A stretch of DNA of 64,000 nt from Micrococcales bacterium (GCA_009779195.1 WRET01000003.1:42942-106941), one strand, 5' to 3'. Numbered from the stretch's first letter, positions 1 through 11,143 are shown. Translations and numbers: made by a program. Notes: generated from the sequence alone by a model not told the origin.

Positions 1-206
1 TGGAGGTCAAGACCCGGCGGTCGACCGCCTTCGGCACCCCTGCCGAAGCGGTGACGTGGCGCAAGCTGGCACGGTTGCGGCGCCTGGCCGCAGCCTGGCT
101 GTCGGCCCACGACGAGCACCCACAGTCGGTGCGTATCGACGTGGTCGCCGTCACGGTCCCGCGCCGCGGAGGCCCCCAGGTCGAGCACCTCAAGGGGGTG
201 GCGTGA
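1..206 (+). CDS. YraN/UPF0102 family endonuclease-like protein, C-terminal part (truncated by window edge)
   Basis: Frame 3 reads EVKTRRSTAFGTPAEAVTWRKLARLRRLAAAWL...RIDVVAV...EHLKGVA* directly upstream of comM; typical YraN C-terminus and synteny. Confidence 0.8.
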   Translation, partial: EVKTRRSTAFGTPAEAVTWRKLARLRRLAAAWLSAHDEHPQSVRIDVVAVTVPRRGGPQVEHLKGVA

Positions 207-1726
207 TGGCGCTGGGACGTACCTACGCGGTCGCGCTGGTGGGTATGCGTGCCCACCTGGTCGAGGTCGAAGCCCACCTGGCCGCGTCCATCCCCGCGTT
301 CAGCCTGGTCGGGCTGCCCGACACCGCCTTGTCGGAGGCCCGCGACCGGGTCCGGGCGGCCGTGGTCTGCGCAGGGCTGACCTGGCCCAACCGACGGATC
401 ACGGTGAACCTGTCACCAGCGACGCTGCCGAAGTCCGGGTCCGGGTTCGACCTGGCGGTAGCGGTGTCGGTCCTGGCCGGGGCTGGGCTGCTGGAAGCCG
501 GACGGGCCGCACCTGTGGTGCACCTGGGCGAGCTGGGGCTGGACGGACGGCTGCGGCCTGTGCGCGGGGTCCTGCCAGCGGTGGCGGGGGCTGTGGCAGC
601 CGGGCGCAGCTGTGTGGTCGTGCCCAGCGCCAACGCTGACGAAGCACGGCTGGTCCCCGGTGCGGACATCCGCCCCGCCGACCACCTGGCCCAGGTCGCC
701 GCCTGGTACGGCGCTGAGGTGGAGGTGCCTGACGTGATGGCTGTCGCGGACACCACCGTGTCACCGGTGACCCTGCCTGAGGCTGACCTCGCCGACGTCC
801 TCGGCCAGGACGAGGCCCGCCGCGGGCTGGAGGTCGCTGCCGCCGGGGGACACCACCTGCTGCTCGTCGGGCCGCCCGGCACCGGCAAGACCATGCTCGC
901 CCAACGTCTGCCCGGGTTGCTGCCCGACCTGGACGCCGACGCGTCGATCGAGGTCACAGCGGTTCATTCGGTCGCCGGGACGTTCGACGCTGCGCAGGGG
1001 CTTGTGCGCCGTCCGCCGTTCGAAGACCCGCACCACACAGCGACACCAGCGGCGATCGTCGGCGGAGGCTCTGGTGTGGCCCGCCCAGGAGCAGCCTCGC
1101 GCGCCCACCACGGGGTGCTGTTCTTGGACGAGGCGCCGCACTTTGCCGCGGCAGTCCTGCAGTCCTTGCGCCAGCCTCTGGAGCACGGAGAGCTCGTCCT
1201 GCACCGCTCAGCGGGCGCCGCGCGCTACCCGGCCCGGTTCCAGCTGGTGATGGCGGCCAACCCGTGCCCGTGCGGACGGTTCGCCGGCAAAGGCGTGGAC
1301 TGTACTTGCCGGGCCGAAGCCCGGCGGCGGTACTTTGCCCGGCTGTCTGGACCGCTGCTGGACCGTGTCGACCTGCAGTTAGAGGTCCCGCTGCCGCGCA
1401 GCGCCGTGGCACCAGGTGAGAGCAGCCGCCAGGTCGCTGGGCGTGTGTGCGCAGCCCGCGACCGGGCCCGCGCACGTCTGGGCGGCACACGCTGGCGGAC
1501 CAACTCCGAGGTGCCCGGTCCGTGGTTGCGCGGCCACATGGGCCGCAAGGACCCGGTGGCCACCGAGCTGGCCCACGCGGTGGACCGCCAGTGGCTGTCC
1601 CTGCGTGGCGCGGACCGTGTGCTACGTGTGGCCTGGACGATCGCCGACCTCGCCGGAGCCGAGCACCCCAGCGCAGAGCACCTGGGCGAGGCCATGGTGC
1701 TACGGACCCGGGCAGGTGTGCTGTGA
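206..1726 (+). CDS. comM: YifB/ComM family Mg-chelatase-like AAA ATPase
   Basis: ATG at 206 overlaps the yraN stop; Walker A GPPGTGKTML, GVLFLDEAP, ANPCPCG motifs. Confidence 0.93.
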   Translation: MALGRTYAVALVGMRAHLVEVEAHLAASIPAFSLVGLPDTALSEARDRVRAAVVCAGLTWPNRRITVNLSPATLPKSGSGFDLAVAVSVLAGAGLLEAGRAAPVVHLGELGLDGRLRPVRGVLPAVAGAVAAGRSCVVVPSANADEARLVPGADIRPADHLAQVAAWYGAEVEVPDVMAVADTTVSPVTLPEADLADVLGQDEARRGLEVAAAGGHHLLLVGPPGTGKTMLAQRLPGLLPDLDADASIEVTAVHSVAGTFDAAQGLVRRPPFEDPHHTATPAAIVGGGSGVARPGAASRAHHGVLFLDEAPHFAAAVLQSLRQPLEHGELVLHRSAGAARYPARFQLVMAANPCPCGRFAGKGVDCTCRAEARRRYFARLSGPLLDRVDLQLEVPLPRSAVAPGESSRQVAGRVCAARDRARARLGGTRWRTNSEVPGPWLRGHMGRKDPVATELAHAVDRQWLSLRGADRVLRVAWTIADLAGAEHPSAEHLGEAMVLRTRAGVL

Positions 1727-2934
1727 ACGCCGAACGCCAGGCCAGGGCTGTGTGGACGGTGATCGCCGAACCTGGCGACCTGGTGGCTGGCGAGCTGGTG
1801 TCATGGGTCGGCGGTGACCGTGCGCTGCGCTGGGTGCGTTCGGTGCGCGCCGGGCGTACCGACTGGTCGCTGCTGGTCGACGAGAGCGGACTGACGCTCA
1901 GCCCGCAGGTCCGCCGGGGTCTGGTCACCCGGGCCCAGACGTGGGCGCAGCGGCTCGAGGCTGCGTCTGCGGCGCTCGACGTCGCTGTCGCGATGGGTGT
2001 CGACGTGGTGGTCCCCGGCGACCCGCACTGGCCAGCAGGTCTGGACGACCTGGCCACGGCAGCTCCCCACGCGCTGTGGCTGCGTGGCAGCCTCGGACCG
2101 CCGCCGGTCACCACCGCGGGGTCGGTGGCGTTGGTGGGGTCGCGCTCGTGCACCGCCTACGGCGAGCGCACAGCCACCGAGCTGGCCGACGCTTTGGCGG
2201 CGCGCGGGGCGGTGGTCGTCTCTGGCGGGGCGTACGGGATCGACGCAGCTGTGCACCGCGGTGCGTTGTCCAGCGGTGTGACCTGGGCCGTCGTCGCTGG
2301 TGGGCCCGACCGCGACTACCCAGCCGGTCACCGCAGGCTGTTCAGGCAGGTCGTGGACGACGGGGGAGCCCTGCTCGGAGAGGCCCCACCGGGCGCAGTC
2401 CCGGCCAGGCACCGGTTCTTGCAGCGCAACCGGCTTATCGCGGCGCTCACAGCGGGAACGGTCGTCGTGGAGGCGGCCTGGCGGTCCGGGGCGCTTTCTA
2501 CGGCGAACCACGCCGCGGGATTGTTGCGTCCTGTCGGTGCGGTACCCGGACCGGTGACGTCGCCTGCTTCGGCCGGGTGCCACAGGCTCATGCGCGAAGG
2601 CGCTGCGGTGTGCGTCACAGACGCCGACGAGGTCGTCGAGCTGATCGGGCTGGCCGACGTTCGCGTTGGCGACCAGAGGGCAGTGGCGACCACACCTGCC
2701 GACGGCCTGGACACCGTGGCCCGGGCCGTCCACCAGGCCCTGTCGGCCCGTACCACCCGGACCCCCGCTGAGCTGGTCGAGCGCACCGGGGGCAGTCTCA
2801 GCGCCGTCCGTGCGAGCCTGGGACGGCTGGACCTCGCCGGTCTGGTGGTGCGCGACGGCGAAGGCTGGAGAGCCGTCGCTATCGGCGCCGCCCCAGGGGC
2901 TCAGAGGCACTCGGCGGGAGCAGCCCAGCATTGA
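1723..2934 (+). CDS. dprA: DNA-processing protein DprA
   Basis: GTG start overlaps comM stop; VALVGSRSCTAYGERTA, VSGGAYGIDAAVHRGAL motifs. Confidence 0.93.
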   Translation: MNAERQARAVWTVIAEPGDLVAGELVSWVGGDRALRWVRSVRAGRTDWSLLVDESGLTLSPQVRRGLVTRAQTWAQRLEAASAALDVAVAMGVDVVVPGDPHWPAGLDDLATAAPHALWLRGSLGPPPVTTAGSVALVGSRSCTAYGERTATELADALAARGAVVVSGGAYGIDAAVHRGALSSGVTWAVVAGGPDRDYPAGHRRLFRQVVDDGGALLGEAPPGAVPARHRFLQRNRLIAALTAGTVVVEAAWRSGALSTANHAAGLLRPVGAVPGPVTSPASAGCHRLMREGAAVCVTDADEVVELIGLADVRVGDQRAVATTPADGLDTVARAVHQALSARTTRTPAELVERTGGSLSAVRASLGRLDLAGLVVRDGEGWRAVAIGAAPGAQRHSAGAAQH

Positions 2935-3077
2935 ATCTATCAGGGGGTGAAAAAAGCGGACGGAACGGATTCGTGCCGCTAGTATTTTCGGACAAGGTCG
3001 GCAAAACAAGCGTGAGCTACATGGATGTCATTTGTCAGGCCCTTGCTCCGGGGCGCCGGAACGTTCATGGTTGATGC

Positions 3078-4007
3078 GTGGCGATGATCCAGGTGAGCAA
3101 AGACCGGGACCGAGAGGTCCTGAGGAGTGACTACGCGACCCATCTCGGGGTGGAACGTGGGCTTTCACCGCATACGGTGCGTGCGTACCTGGGCGACCTT
3201 GACCATATGCTCGACCACGCCGTGGGTATCGGGCTGACCCGCCTCGACCAGGTCGACGTGGCGGTCCTGCGCTCGTGGCTGGGTGCGATGGCCAAGGAGA
3301 ACCGGTCCCGTGCGACCCTCGCCCGCCGCACCGCTGCGGCCCGCACCTTCTTCGCATGGGCCGTGCACACCCACCGTGTGGACTCCGACCCGACGATCCG
3401 CCTGGCAAGCCCGCGCGTGACCCGGCCGCTGCCCACCGTGCTGCCCCAGGACGCGGCCAAGAGGCTGCTGGACACCGCCAGGGTCAACGCCGAGGACGAA
3501 GAACCGATGCGGCTGCGTGACTGGGCCGTCGCCGAGACCCTGTACGCCACCGGTGTGCGCGTGGGCGAGCTGTGCGCCGCAGACGTGGCCGACGTGGACC
3601 TGTCCGAGCTGACGCTGCGGGTCCAGGGCAAGGGTGAAAAGTCTCGCGTCGTGCCGATCGGCCGTCCCGCCGCTGACGCGCTGACCGCGTGGATCGAGAA
3701 GGGCCGCCCCCGCCTGGCCTCGTCGCGCACCGGCGACGAGCTGTTCCTCGGCGCCCGCGGCGGACGTCTCGACCAGCGCCAGGCCCGCACCGCCGTGCAC
3801 CGGCTGGCCACTGACGCTGGGGTGCCCGACATCGCGCCCCACGCCCTGCGGCACTCGGCCGCGACACACCTGCTGGAGGGTGGCTCTGACTTGCGCAGCG
3901 TCCAAGAGCTGTTGGGCCACGCGAGCCTGAACACCACCCAGCGCTACACCCACGTCTCGGCCGAACGTCTGCGCTCGGCCTTCGACCTGGCACACCCGCG
4001 CGCATGA
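3078..4007 (+). CDS. xerC: Tyrosine recombinase XerC
   Basis: Tyrosine recombinase motifs YATGVRVGELC, HALRHSAATHLLEGG, LGHASLNTTQRYTHV. Confidence 0.9.
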   Translation: MAMIQVSKDRDREVLRSDYATHLGVERGLSPHTVRAYLGDLDHMLDHAVGIGLTRLDQVDVAVLRSWLGAMAKENRSRATLARRTAAARTFFAWAVHTHRVDSDPTIRLASPRVTRPLPTVLPQDAAKRLLDTARVNAEDEEPMRLRDWAVAETLYATGVRVGELCAADVADVDLSELTLRVQGKGEKSRVVPIGRPAADALTAWIEKGRPRLASSRTGDELFLGARGGRLDQRQARTAVHRLATDAGVPDIAPHALRHSAATHLLEGGSDLRSVQELLGHASLNTTQRYTHVSAERLRSAFDLAHPRA

Positions 4008-4969
4008 AAGAGGAGCAAGGACACCCAGGCCACGCTAGCTCGGCCGGCAGCGCCGTCATGGAACGCGGTGCAGCGAACGAACACACAGTGATGGAACGGA
4101 GCGACGTCATGGAGACAGTCGAACGAATCGGGGCGACGCTGGTCCGGCGCTACCCCGCCCGCCGGGCCACGGTGGGGCGCGTCCCCACCCAGCGCCTGGC
4201 ACCAGATATCGACACCGTCGAGAGCCTGTGGGCCGCGTACAAGTTCGAGGGGTCGTCGTGGGCCCGCGAACAGCTGATCGTGCACTACCTGCCGCTGGTG
4301 ACCGCGGTGGCCAACCGGATCGCCTCACGCCTGCCCAGCTCAGTGGACAGCGCTGACCTGGTCTCTTACGGCACGTTCGGTTTGATCGACGCGATCGAGA
4401 AGTACGAGACCGACCGCGAGGTGCGGTTCGAGTCGTACGCGTCGTCGCGTATCCGCGGGGCGATCCTCGACGAGCTGCGTGCCCTGGACTGGGTACCGCG
4501 GTCGGTACGTTCCAAGTCCCGGGCCATCGAAAGGGCGTACTCCGAGCTGGAGGCCGAGCTGTCCCGCCGCCCCACCCAGGCCGAGGTCGCCGACCACATG
4601 GGTCTGACCAGTGCTGAGCTCTCCGGCGCTCTGGCCCAGGTGGCCACCGGTTCTGTGGCAGCCCTCGACGAGGTCATGACGACCGACAGCTCGGTGGGCG
4701 GCCAGCCGCTGAGCGAACGTCTCGCCGACGACGACGCCCTCGACCCCCTCGGCGAGGTCGAGTCCCAAGAGACCTCCCACCTGCTGGCCCGCGCCATCGA
4801 AAAGCTCACCGAACGCGAACGTCTCGTCGTGGTCCTCTACTACTTCGAACGCCGCACCCTCGCCCAGATCGGCCGCGTCCTCGGCGTCACCGAGTCCCGG
4901 GTCTCCCAGATCCACAACGCCGCCGTAGGCCGCCTCCGCGCCTACATGTACGAGGCCGAAGCCGCCTGA
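4004..4969 (+). CDS. FliA/WhiG family RNA polymerase sigma factor
   Basis: EQLIVHYLPLVTAVANRIASRLPSSVDSADLVSYGTFGLIDAIEKYE, RIRGAILDELRALDWVPRSVR, region 4 LTERERLVVVLYY; start uncertain (internal ATGs at 4091 and 4109 possible). Confidence 0.88.
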   Translation: MKEEQGHPGHASSAGSAVMERGAANEHTVMERSDVMETVERIGATLVRRYPARRATVGRVPTQRLAPDIDTVESLWAAYKFEGSSWAREQLIVHYLPLVTAVANRIASRLPSSVDSADLVSYGTFGLIDAIEKYETDREVRFESYASSRIRGAILDELRALDWVPRSVRSKSRAIERAYSELEAELSRRPTQAEVADHMGLTSAELSGALAQVATGSVAALDEVMTTDSSVGGQPLSERLADDDALDPLGEVESQETSHLLARAIEKLTERERLVVVLYYFERRTLAQIGRVLGVTESRVSQIHNAAVGRLRAYMYEAEAA

Positions 4970-4981
4970 CACCGTGCCCCA

Positions 4982-5503
4982 TCAGGGCTCAGGCAGCAGC
5001 ACGATCGGTCCGCCCAGCAACAACAGCGGGTCGATGTACTGCGTACCGCGCCGCACACCCCAGTGCAAGCACGTGGTCGGCGCGCAGTGCGACGCCGCCG
5101 ACTCCACGACCACCCCCACCGGCTCGCCGGGCACCACCTCGTCACCCACAGCGACGGAACCGACCACAGGCTCCACCGACGACTTCAACCCGTCCCAGCA
5201 CTCCACAGTCAGCAATGGCCGGTCCACCACCACCCCCACGAACGTCACCGTCCCGGCGCACGGCGCCAGCACAACCGTCCCCGCCCCACCGACCAGGTCA
5301 ACCCCCCGGTGCCCCGCCAACCACACCTGCGCAGGCGGGTCGAACGCCCGCACGAGCCTGAGCTCGGCCACCGGCGCCACCCACCCACCAGGACCAGGCG
5401 GATCATCCACAGGCGCCCCAACACCCCCCAGCACGACAGGCACAACAAGCACCGGCACAAGAGCAGACAGAACAACAGGCACAAGAGCCGAAAGAGTCCT
5501 CAC
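4982..5503 (-). CDS. M23 family metallopeptidase (LytM-like), secreted
   Basis: HRGVDL...APCAGTVTFVG...HCAPTTCLHWGVR pattern; N-terminal signal segment; GTG 5503 preferred over the ORF-track start 5548. Confidence 0.8.
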   Translation of the reverse strand: MRTLSALVPVVLSALVPVLVVPVVLGGVGAPVDDPPGPGGWVAPVAELRLVRAFDPPAQVWLAGHRGVDLVGGAGTVVLAPCAGTVTFVGVVVDRPLLTVECWDGLKSSVEPVVGSVAVGDEVVPGEPVGVVVESAASHCAPTTCLHWGVRRGTQYIDPLLLLGGPIVLLPEP

Positions 5504-5596
5504 ACCCCCACCCTGCCCCGAGACCCCCCACCCCAAACATCCCACCACTCCAACCCCATCACCCCCCTGGACTGTGGACGGTTCGCCTCCACCCCA

Positions 5597-5708
5597 CCCC
5601 TACTAAACATCCCATCACTGAAAGCTGACCTTTCCGGTGAGAGCTGACCTTGCGACGTCAGCTCTCACCGCCTGGCTCAGCTCTCAGTAATGGGATGTTT
5701 AGTAGGGG
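5597..5708. repeat. 112-bp nested inverted repeat (AGCTGAC x2 / inverted x2)
   Basis: Outer arms cccctactaaacatcccatcactga / tcagtaatgggatgtttagtagggg; inner perfect GGTGAGAGCTGAC-cttgcgac-GTCAGCTCTCACC. Confidence 0.85.
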
Positions 5709-5977
5709 GCGGGCGTTGGGGTGGTGGGGGAGAGGGGGTGGGGTTCGTGGGGTAGACTCGCGGGCGCGACTGGGGAGATCCGGTCGACTTCGCGCGTCTT
5801 GGCCGACTACCTCGGTGGTCGGGTCGCTGTCGCTGTGGTCTGGGGCTTGCCCTGGCGCGGTGGCGTCGGACGCCAGGGGTGGCGGTCACCTGACCGGCAC
5901 CGACAACCCGGATGCGGGCCGATGTGCCCGCTGAGCAGTGCGCACCGCTGTGGCCGTGCGCACCGGAAGGACGAGCC

Positions 5978-6985
5978 ATGGCCGTGGTGACCATGCGCCA
6001 GCTGCTGACCAGTGGGGTCCACTTCGGACACCAGACCCGGCGCTGGAACCCCAAGATGCGGCGCTTCATCCTCACTGAGCGCAACGGTATCTACATCGTC
6101 GACCTTGCCAAGTCGCTGTCGTTCATCGACGAGGCGTACGACTTCGTGGCCCAGACGGTGGCCCACGGCGGGACGATCTTGTTCGTCGGTACGAAGAAGC
6201 AGGCCCAAGAAGCGGTGGCCGAGCAGGCCACCCGGGTCGGTATGCCGTACGTCAACCAGCGGTGGCTGGGTGGGATGCTCACGAACTTCCAGACCGTCCA
6301 CAAGAGGCTCCAGCGCCTCAAGGAGCTCGAGCAGATCGACTTCGACGACGTGGCCGGCTCTGGTCTGACGAAGAAAGAGCTGTTGGTCCTGCGCCGCGAG
6401 AAGGACAAGCTGGCCAAGACCCTCGGTGGCATCCGCGACATGAACAAGGTGCCGTCGGCGGTGTGGGTGATCGACACCAACAAAGAGCACCTGGCCGTCG
6501 ACGAGGCCCGCAAGCTTGGCCTGCCGGTCATCGCGATCCTCGACACCAACTGCGACCCCGACCAGGTGGATTACCCCATCCCGGGCAACGACGACGCGAT
6601 CCGCGCCGTCGGCCTGCTCACCCGGGTGATCGCCGACGCCGTGGCTGACGGCCTGCTGCGCCGCCACGCCTCGCGTACCGGCGAACCCGACGGTGAGCAG
6701 ACCCCCGCTGAGGCCGAGCCGCTGGCCGAGTGGGAACGTGAGCTCCTGGCTGGTGACGTCAGTGCCACCCCAGCCGAAGCCCCGGCTGACGCGCCCGCCG
6801 AAGCCCCCGCTGCCGAAGCCCCGGCCGCTGAAGCTCTGGCGGAAACCCCGGCCGCTGAGACTCCGGCCGCTGAAGCTCCCGCCGAGGCCCCGGCCGAGCC
6901 GGTCGCCCCTGCGCAGGCTCCTGCCGAGGTTCCTGCTGAAGCCCCCGCTGCCGACGCCGCTGCCGAGACGGCTGCCGCCTCCTGA
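5978..6985 (+). CDS. rpsB: 30S ribosomal protein S2 with Ala/Pro/Glu-rich C-terminal tail
   Basis: [31 protein letters not shown]. Confidence 0.97.
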   Translation: MAVVTMRQLLTSGVHFGHQTRRWNPKMRRFILTERNGIYIVDLAKSLSFIDEAYDFVAQTVAHGGTILFVGTKKQAQEAVAEQATRVGMPYVNQRWLGGMLTNFQTVHKRLQRLKELEQIDFDDVAGSGLTKKELLVLRREKDKLAKTLGGIRDMNKVPSAVWVIDTNKEHLAVDEARKLGLPVIAILDTNCDPDQVDYPIPGNDDAIRAVGLLTRVIADAVADGLLRRHASRTGEPDGEQTPAEAEPLAEWERELLAGDVSATPAEAPADAPAEAPAAEAPAAEALAETPAAETPAAEAPAEAPAEPVAPAQAPAEVPAEAPAADAAAETAAAS

Positions 6986-7023
6986 ACCCCCTGCACACCC
7001 CGACGAACGACGAAGGACTACTG

Positions 7024-7863
7024 ATGGCGAACTATTCGATGGAAGACATCAAGGTGCTGCGCGAGAAGACCGGCGCCGGGATCGTCAACGTCAAACGTGC
7101 ACTCGAAGAGGCTGACGGCGACCGTGCCAAGGCGATCGAGCTGCTGCGGATCAAGGGCCTGGAAGGTGTGGCCAACCGCGAAGGACGTTCGGCGTCCGAC
7201 GGTCTGGTCGTCGCTCACGCCGGCCCCGCCGATGGTGGCCAGGCTGGCGTGCTCGTCGAGCTCAACTGCGAGACCGACTTCGTGGCGAAGAACGCCGCGT
7301 TCATCGCCCTGGCCGACACGGTGCTGGCCGCTGCGGTAGCCTCCGGCGCCGCCGACGCCGAAGCGCTGGCCGCAGTCAAGACCGACGAGGGCACAGTGTC
7401 CGACGCGGTCGACACCGCCGCGGCGACCCTGCGCGAAAAGCTCGTCCTGCGCCGTGTGGCCCGGGTGGCTGGCGACCACGTCGAGGTCTACCTGCACAAG
7501 ACCGCCCCCGGGCTGCCGCCCAAGGTCGGCGTCATCGTGGCCACCGACGCCAAGGGTGCGTCCGTGGCGCACGACGTCGCCATGCATATCGCGGCCAAGA
7601 CCCCGCTGTGGGTCACCCGCGAAGAGGTTCCCGAGGACGTCGTGGCCACCGAGCTGCGCGTCGCTGAGGAGAAGGCCCGCGCTGAGGGCAAGCCCGACAA
7701 GATCTTGCCGAAGATCGTCGAGGGCCGTCTCAACGCGTTCTACAAGGAGAACGTGCTGGTCGACCAGGAGTTCGCCAAGGACCCGAGCAAGTCGGTCGCC
7801 AAGCTCCTCGCGGAATCTGGCGGCACGGTCGTGGCCATGGCGTCCTACCGCGTCGGGGTCTGA
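7024..7863 (+). CDS. tsf: Elongation factor Ts
   Basis: VLREKTGAGIVNVKRALEEADGD, LNCETDFVAKN. Confidence 0.97.
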   Translation: MANYSMEDIKVLREKTGAGIVNVKRALEEADGDRAKAIELLRIKGLEGVANREGRSASDGLVVAHAGPADGGQAGVLVELNCETDFVAKNAAFIALADTVLAAAVASGAADAEALAAVKTDEGTVSDAVDTAAATLREKLVLRRVARVAGDHVEVYLHKTAPGLPPKVGVIVATDAKGASVAHDVAMHIAAKTPLWVTREEVPEDVVATELRVAEEKARAEGKPDKILPKIVEGRLNAFYKENVLVDQEFAKDPSKSVAKLLAESGGTVVAMASYRVGV

Positions 7864-7866
7864 GCC

Positions 7867-8589
7867 GTGACGGCCGGGTCGGCACCACGCCGTGTGCTCC
7901 TCAAGCTCTCGGGTGAGACGTTCGGGGGTGGTGGTGTCGGCCTTGCCGTGGATGTCGTGCGGCGTATCGCTGACGAGGTCGCCGCTGCTGTGCGCAGCGG
8001 GGTCCAGGTGGCCATCGTCGTCGGTGGTGGGAACTTCTTCCGCGGTGCCGAGCTGTCGTCCGAGGGCATGGACCGTGCCCGCGCCGACTACATGGGCATG
8101 CTCGGGACGGTGATGAACTGCCTGGCCCTGCAAGACTTCCTGGAGCAGGCAGGTGTCACCACCCGGGTGCAGACCGCGATCACCATGGGCCAGGTCGCCG
8201 AGCCGTACATTCCTCTGCGCGCTATCCAGCACCTGCAAAAAGGCCGTGTGGTGATCTTCGGCGCAGGTGCCGGGATGCCGTATTTCTCCACCGACACCGT
8301 CAGCGTGCAGCGTGCCCTGGAGGTGCACTGCCAGGTGGTGCTCATGGGCAAGAACGGCGTGGACGGTGTGTACACCGCCGACCCGCGCACCGACCCCGAT
8401 GCCCAGTTCCTCGAGCACCTGACCTACACGCGGGCGCTGGTCGAGGGCCTGGCCGTCATGGACGCCACGGCACTGTCGATGTGCCGCGACAACGACGTCC
8501 CGATGCGGGTTTTCGGGCTCGAAGAGTCCGGTAACGTCACCAGGGCTCTCGAAGGTGAGAAGATCGGGACGTTGGTGACGTCATCATGA
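7867..8589 (+). CDS. pyrH: UMP kinase
   Basis: [32 protein letters not shown]-like [11 protein letters not shown]. Confidence 0.96.
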   Translation: MTAGSAPRRVLLKLSGETFGGGGVGLAVDVVRRIADEVAAAVRSGVQVAIVVGGGNFFRGAELSSEGMDRARADYMGMLGTVMNCLALQDFLEQAGVTTRVQTAITMGQVAEPYIPLRAIQHLQKGRVVIFGAGAGMPYFSTDTVSVQRALEVHCQVVLMGKNGVDGVYTADPRTDPDAQFLEHLTYTRALVEGLAVMDATALSMCRDNDVPMRVFGLEESGNVTRALEGEKIGTLVTSS

Positions 8590-8638
8590 GCGGTATGCCC
8601 GCAATACTGGGACATCCATCAGTGACGAAGGAGCAACC

Positions 8639-9196
8639 GTGATCGACGAGATCCTCTTCGAAGCCGAAGAGAAGATGGACAAGACGGTCGAGCACGCCAA
8701 GGAGGAGTTCGCCGCGATCCGCACAGGCCGGGCGAACGCGGCGATGTTCGCCAAGATCGCAGCCGACTACTACGGCGCACCGACCCCTCTGCAACAGCTG
8801 GCGTCGTTCAACGTGGTCGAGGCGCGCACGGTGCTCATCACGCCGTACGACAAGTCCGCCGGCTCGGCGATCGAGAAGGCGATCCGCAACTCCGACCTGG
8901 GGGTGAACCCGACCTCCGACGGCGAGGTGATCCGTGTGTCGCTGCCTATGCTCACCGAGGAGCGGCGCAAGGAGTACGTCAAGCTCGCCAAGCACAAGGC
9001 CGAGGACGCCAGGATCGCGGTGCGCGCCGTGCGTCGGCACACCAAGGATTCCCTGGACAAGCTGGTCCGTGACGGCAAGTGCGGCGAGGACGAGGTCACG
9101 CGCGCCGAGAAAGAGCTCGACGCGCTGACCAAGAAGCACGTCGAGCTCGTCGACCACCTGCTGTCCGGCAAGGAATCTGAGCTGCTCGAGGTCTAG
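8639..9196 (+). CDS. frr: Ribosome recycling factor
   Basis: [39 protein letters not shown]. Confidence 0.97.
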   Translation: MIDEILFEAEEKMDKTVEHAKEEFAAIRTGRANAAMFAKIAADYYGAPTPLQQLASFNVVEARTVLITPYDKSAGSAIEKAIRNSDLGVNPTSDGEVIRVSLPMLTEERRKEYVKLAKHKAEDARIAVRAVRRHTKDSLDKLVRDGKCGEDEVTRAEKELDALTKKHVELVDHLLSGKESELLEV

Positions 9197-9200
9197 GGGT

Positions 9201-10046
9201 ATGTCGACGACCACCACGACCCAGACCGGCCGTGACCTCCCGGTCGCGATCACCGTCGGCGTCGGTCTGCTCGTGCTGATCGGGGCGTCGCTGTACATCG
9301 TCAAGGAAGTTTTCGCCCTCGTCGCCATCATCGGGGTGTGCGCGGCGATGTGGGAGCTGGCTCTGGCGCTGCGCCGCAAAGACATCCACATCCCGGTGGT
9401 GCCGTTGCTCGTCGGGTCGGTCGGCATGATCGTCTCGTCGTACATCGCTGGGGCTGAGGCGCTGTTCGTGGCGTTCTTGCTCACCGTCGGCGGGGCGGTG
9501 GTGTGGCGGGTGCTCGACGGCAGCGGTGAACCTGCCCTGCGTGACGCCACCGCGTCGGTGTTCGCCGCAGCCTGGCTGCCGTTCCTCGCTGGGTTCGCCA
9601 TGCTCATGCTCCAGCCGTTGGACGGGGCGGACCGGGTCATGTTGTTCATCCTGGTCACCGTCGCCTCCGACACCGGCGGCTATGCCGTGGGGAGCCTGCT
9701 GGGCTCGCACCCGCTGGCCCCGAAGGTCAGCCCGGGCAAGACCTGGGAAGGGCTGGCCGGGTCGTTGGTCTTGGCATGTGTCATCGGTGTCGTGGGCACC
9801 AGCCCAGGTATCCCTGGCCTGATGAGCACCGAGCCGCAGGTCGGGGTGTTCCTCGGTGTCGCTGTGGTGATCACCGCGACGCTCGGTGACCTGGCCGAGT
9901 CCATGCTCAAACGTGACCTGGGTCTCAAAGACATGGGCCGGTTGGTGCCAGGGCACGGCGGGCTGCTGGACCGGCTGGACTCGTTGCTGCTCGCCGCCCC
10001 GGCGGCCTACCTGGTGCTCCACCAGCTTGTTCCGCCCGTGCTATGA
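9201..10046 (+). CDS. cdsA: Phosphatidate cytidylyltransferase
   Basis: [29 protein letters not shown] and C-terminal [33 protein letters not shown] signature. Confidence 0.95.
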   Translation: MSTTTTTQTGRDLPVAITVGVGLLVLIGASLYIVKEVFALVAIIGVCAAMWELALALRRKDIHIPVVPLLVGSVGMIVSSYIAGAEALFVAFLLTVGGAVVWRVLDGSGEPALRDATASVFAAAWLPFLAGFAMLMLQPLDGADRVMLFILVTVASDTGGYAVGSLLGSHPLAPKVSPGKTWEGLAGSLVLACVIGVVGTSPGIPGLMSTEPQVGVFLGVAVVITATLGDLAESMLKRDLGLKDMGRLVPGHGGLLDRLDSLLLAAPAAYLVLHQLVPPVL

Positions 10047-11143
10047 GCGGACCTGGAGTTCGCGAGGGCCTGCTACCAGGTGTGCCGTTGCACTTGGCAG
10101 ACCTGACACCGCAGGGCCTGGTCGAGGTTGTCGCCGGGCTCGGCCAGCCAGCGTTCCGCGCCCGCCAGCTGGCCCGGCACTACTACGTCCACCTGACCTG
10201 CCAGCCGACGGACATGACCGATATCCCGCTGCCGGTGCGCCAGGTGCTCGCCGACGAGCTGGCGCCCACGCTGCTGACCGAGGTGCGCCAGAGCACCACC
10301 GACCGCGGCCGCACGCTCAAGACGTTGTGGAGCCTGGCTGACGGCGCCCGGATCGAGTCGGTGGTCATGCGCTGGCCGCGCCGTGCCACCGTGTGCGTGT
10401 CCACCCAGGTCGGCTGTGGTCTGGGCTGCACGTTGTGTGCCACGGGCGCTCTGGGGCTGACACGCAACCTGTCGACCGCCGAGATCGTCGAGCAGGTGCG
10501 TGCGGCAGCCCACGCGTTGGACGCCGGGGCGCTGGCCGGTGGTCCAGGGCGGCTGTCGCACGTGGTGTTCATGGGGATGGGTGAACCGCTGGCGAACTAC
10601 GCCCGGACGCTCGCGGCGGTGCGCGCCATCGTCTCGCCCGACGGGTTCGACATGGCCGCACGGCAGGTCACAGTGTCGACTGTCGGCCTGGTGCCCCAGA
10701 TCGACCGGCTCGCCGACGAGGGCGTACCGGTGACCCTCGCCTTGTCGCTGCACGCCCCCGACGACGAGCTGCGAACCGAGCTGGTGCCGGTCAACACCCG
10801 CTGGGACGTGGGGCAGGTGCTCGACGCTGGTCTGCGGTACTTCGAGGCGACCGGCCGACGGGTGTCGGTGGAGTACGCGCTCATCGGCGGCGTCAACGAC
10901 CAGCCAGCCCGTGCGGACCTGCTCGGCACACAGCTGACGCGGCGCGGGCGTGGCTGGGCGCACGTCAACCTCATCCCCGTCAACCCTGTGCGCGGATCAG
11001 CGTGGACCGCCCCCGACGCCAGCGCACAGGCACAGTTCGTGGCACGCTTACGTTCACGTGGTGTGCCCGCGACGGTGCGCGACACCCGTGGCAGCGACAT
11101 CGACGGTGCGTGCGGCCAGCTGGCCGGATCGGAGGACGAGTGA
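10043..11143 (+). CDS. rlmN: 23S rRNA (adenine2503-C2)-methyltransferase
   Basis: Radical [34 protein letters not shown]. Confidence 0.95.
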   Translation: MSGPGVREGLLPGVPLHLADLTPQGLVEVVAGLGQPAFRARQLARHYYVHLTCQPTDMTDIPLPVRQVLADELAPTLLTEVRQSTTDRGRTLKTLWSLADGARIESVVMRWPRRATVCVSTQVGCGLGCTLCATGALGLTRNLSTAEIVEQVRAAAHALDAGALAGGPGRLSHVVFMGMGEPLANYARTLAAVRAIVSPDGFDMAARQVTVSTVGLVPQIDRLADEGVPVTLALSLHAPDDELRTELVPVNTRWDVGQVLDAGLRYFEATGRRVSVEYALIGGVNDQPARADLLGTQLTRRGRGWAHVNLIPVNPVRGSAWTAPDASAQAQFVARLRSRGVPATVRDTRGSDIDGACGQLAGSEDE

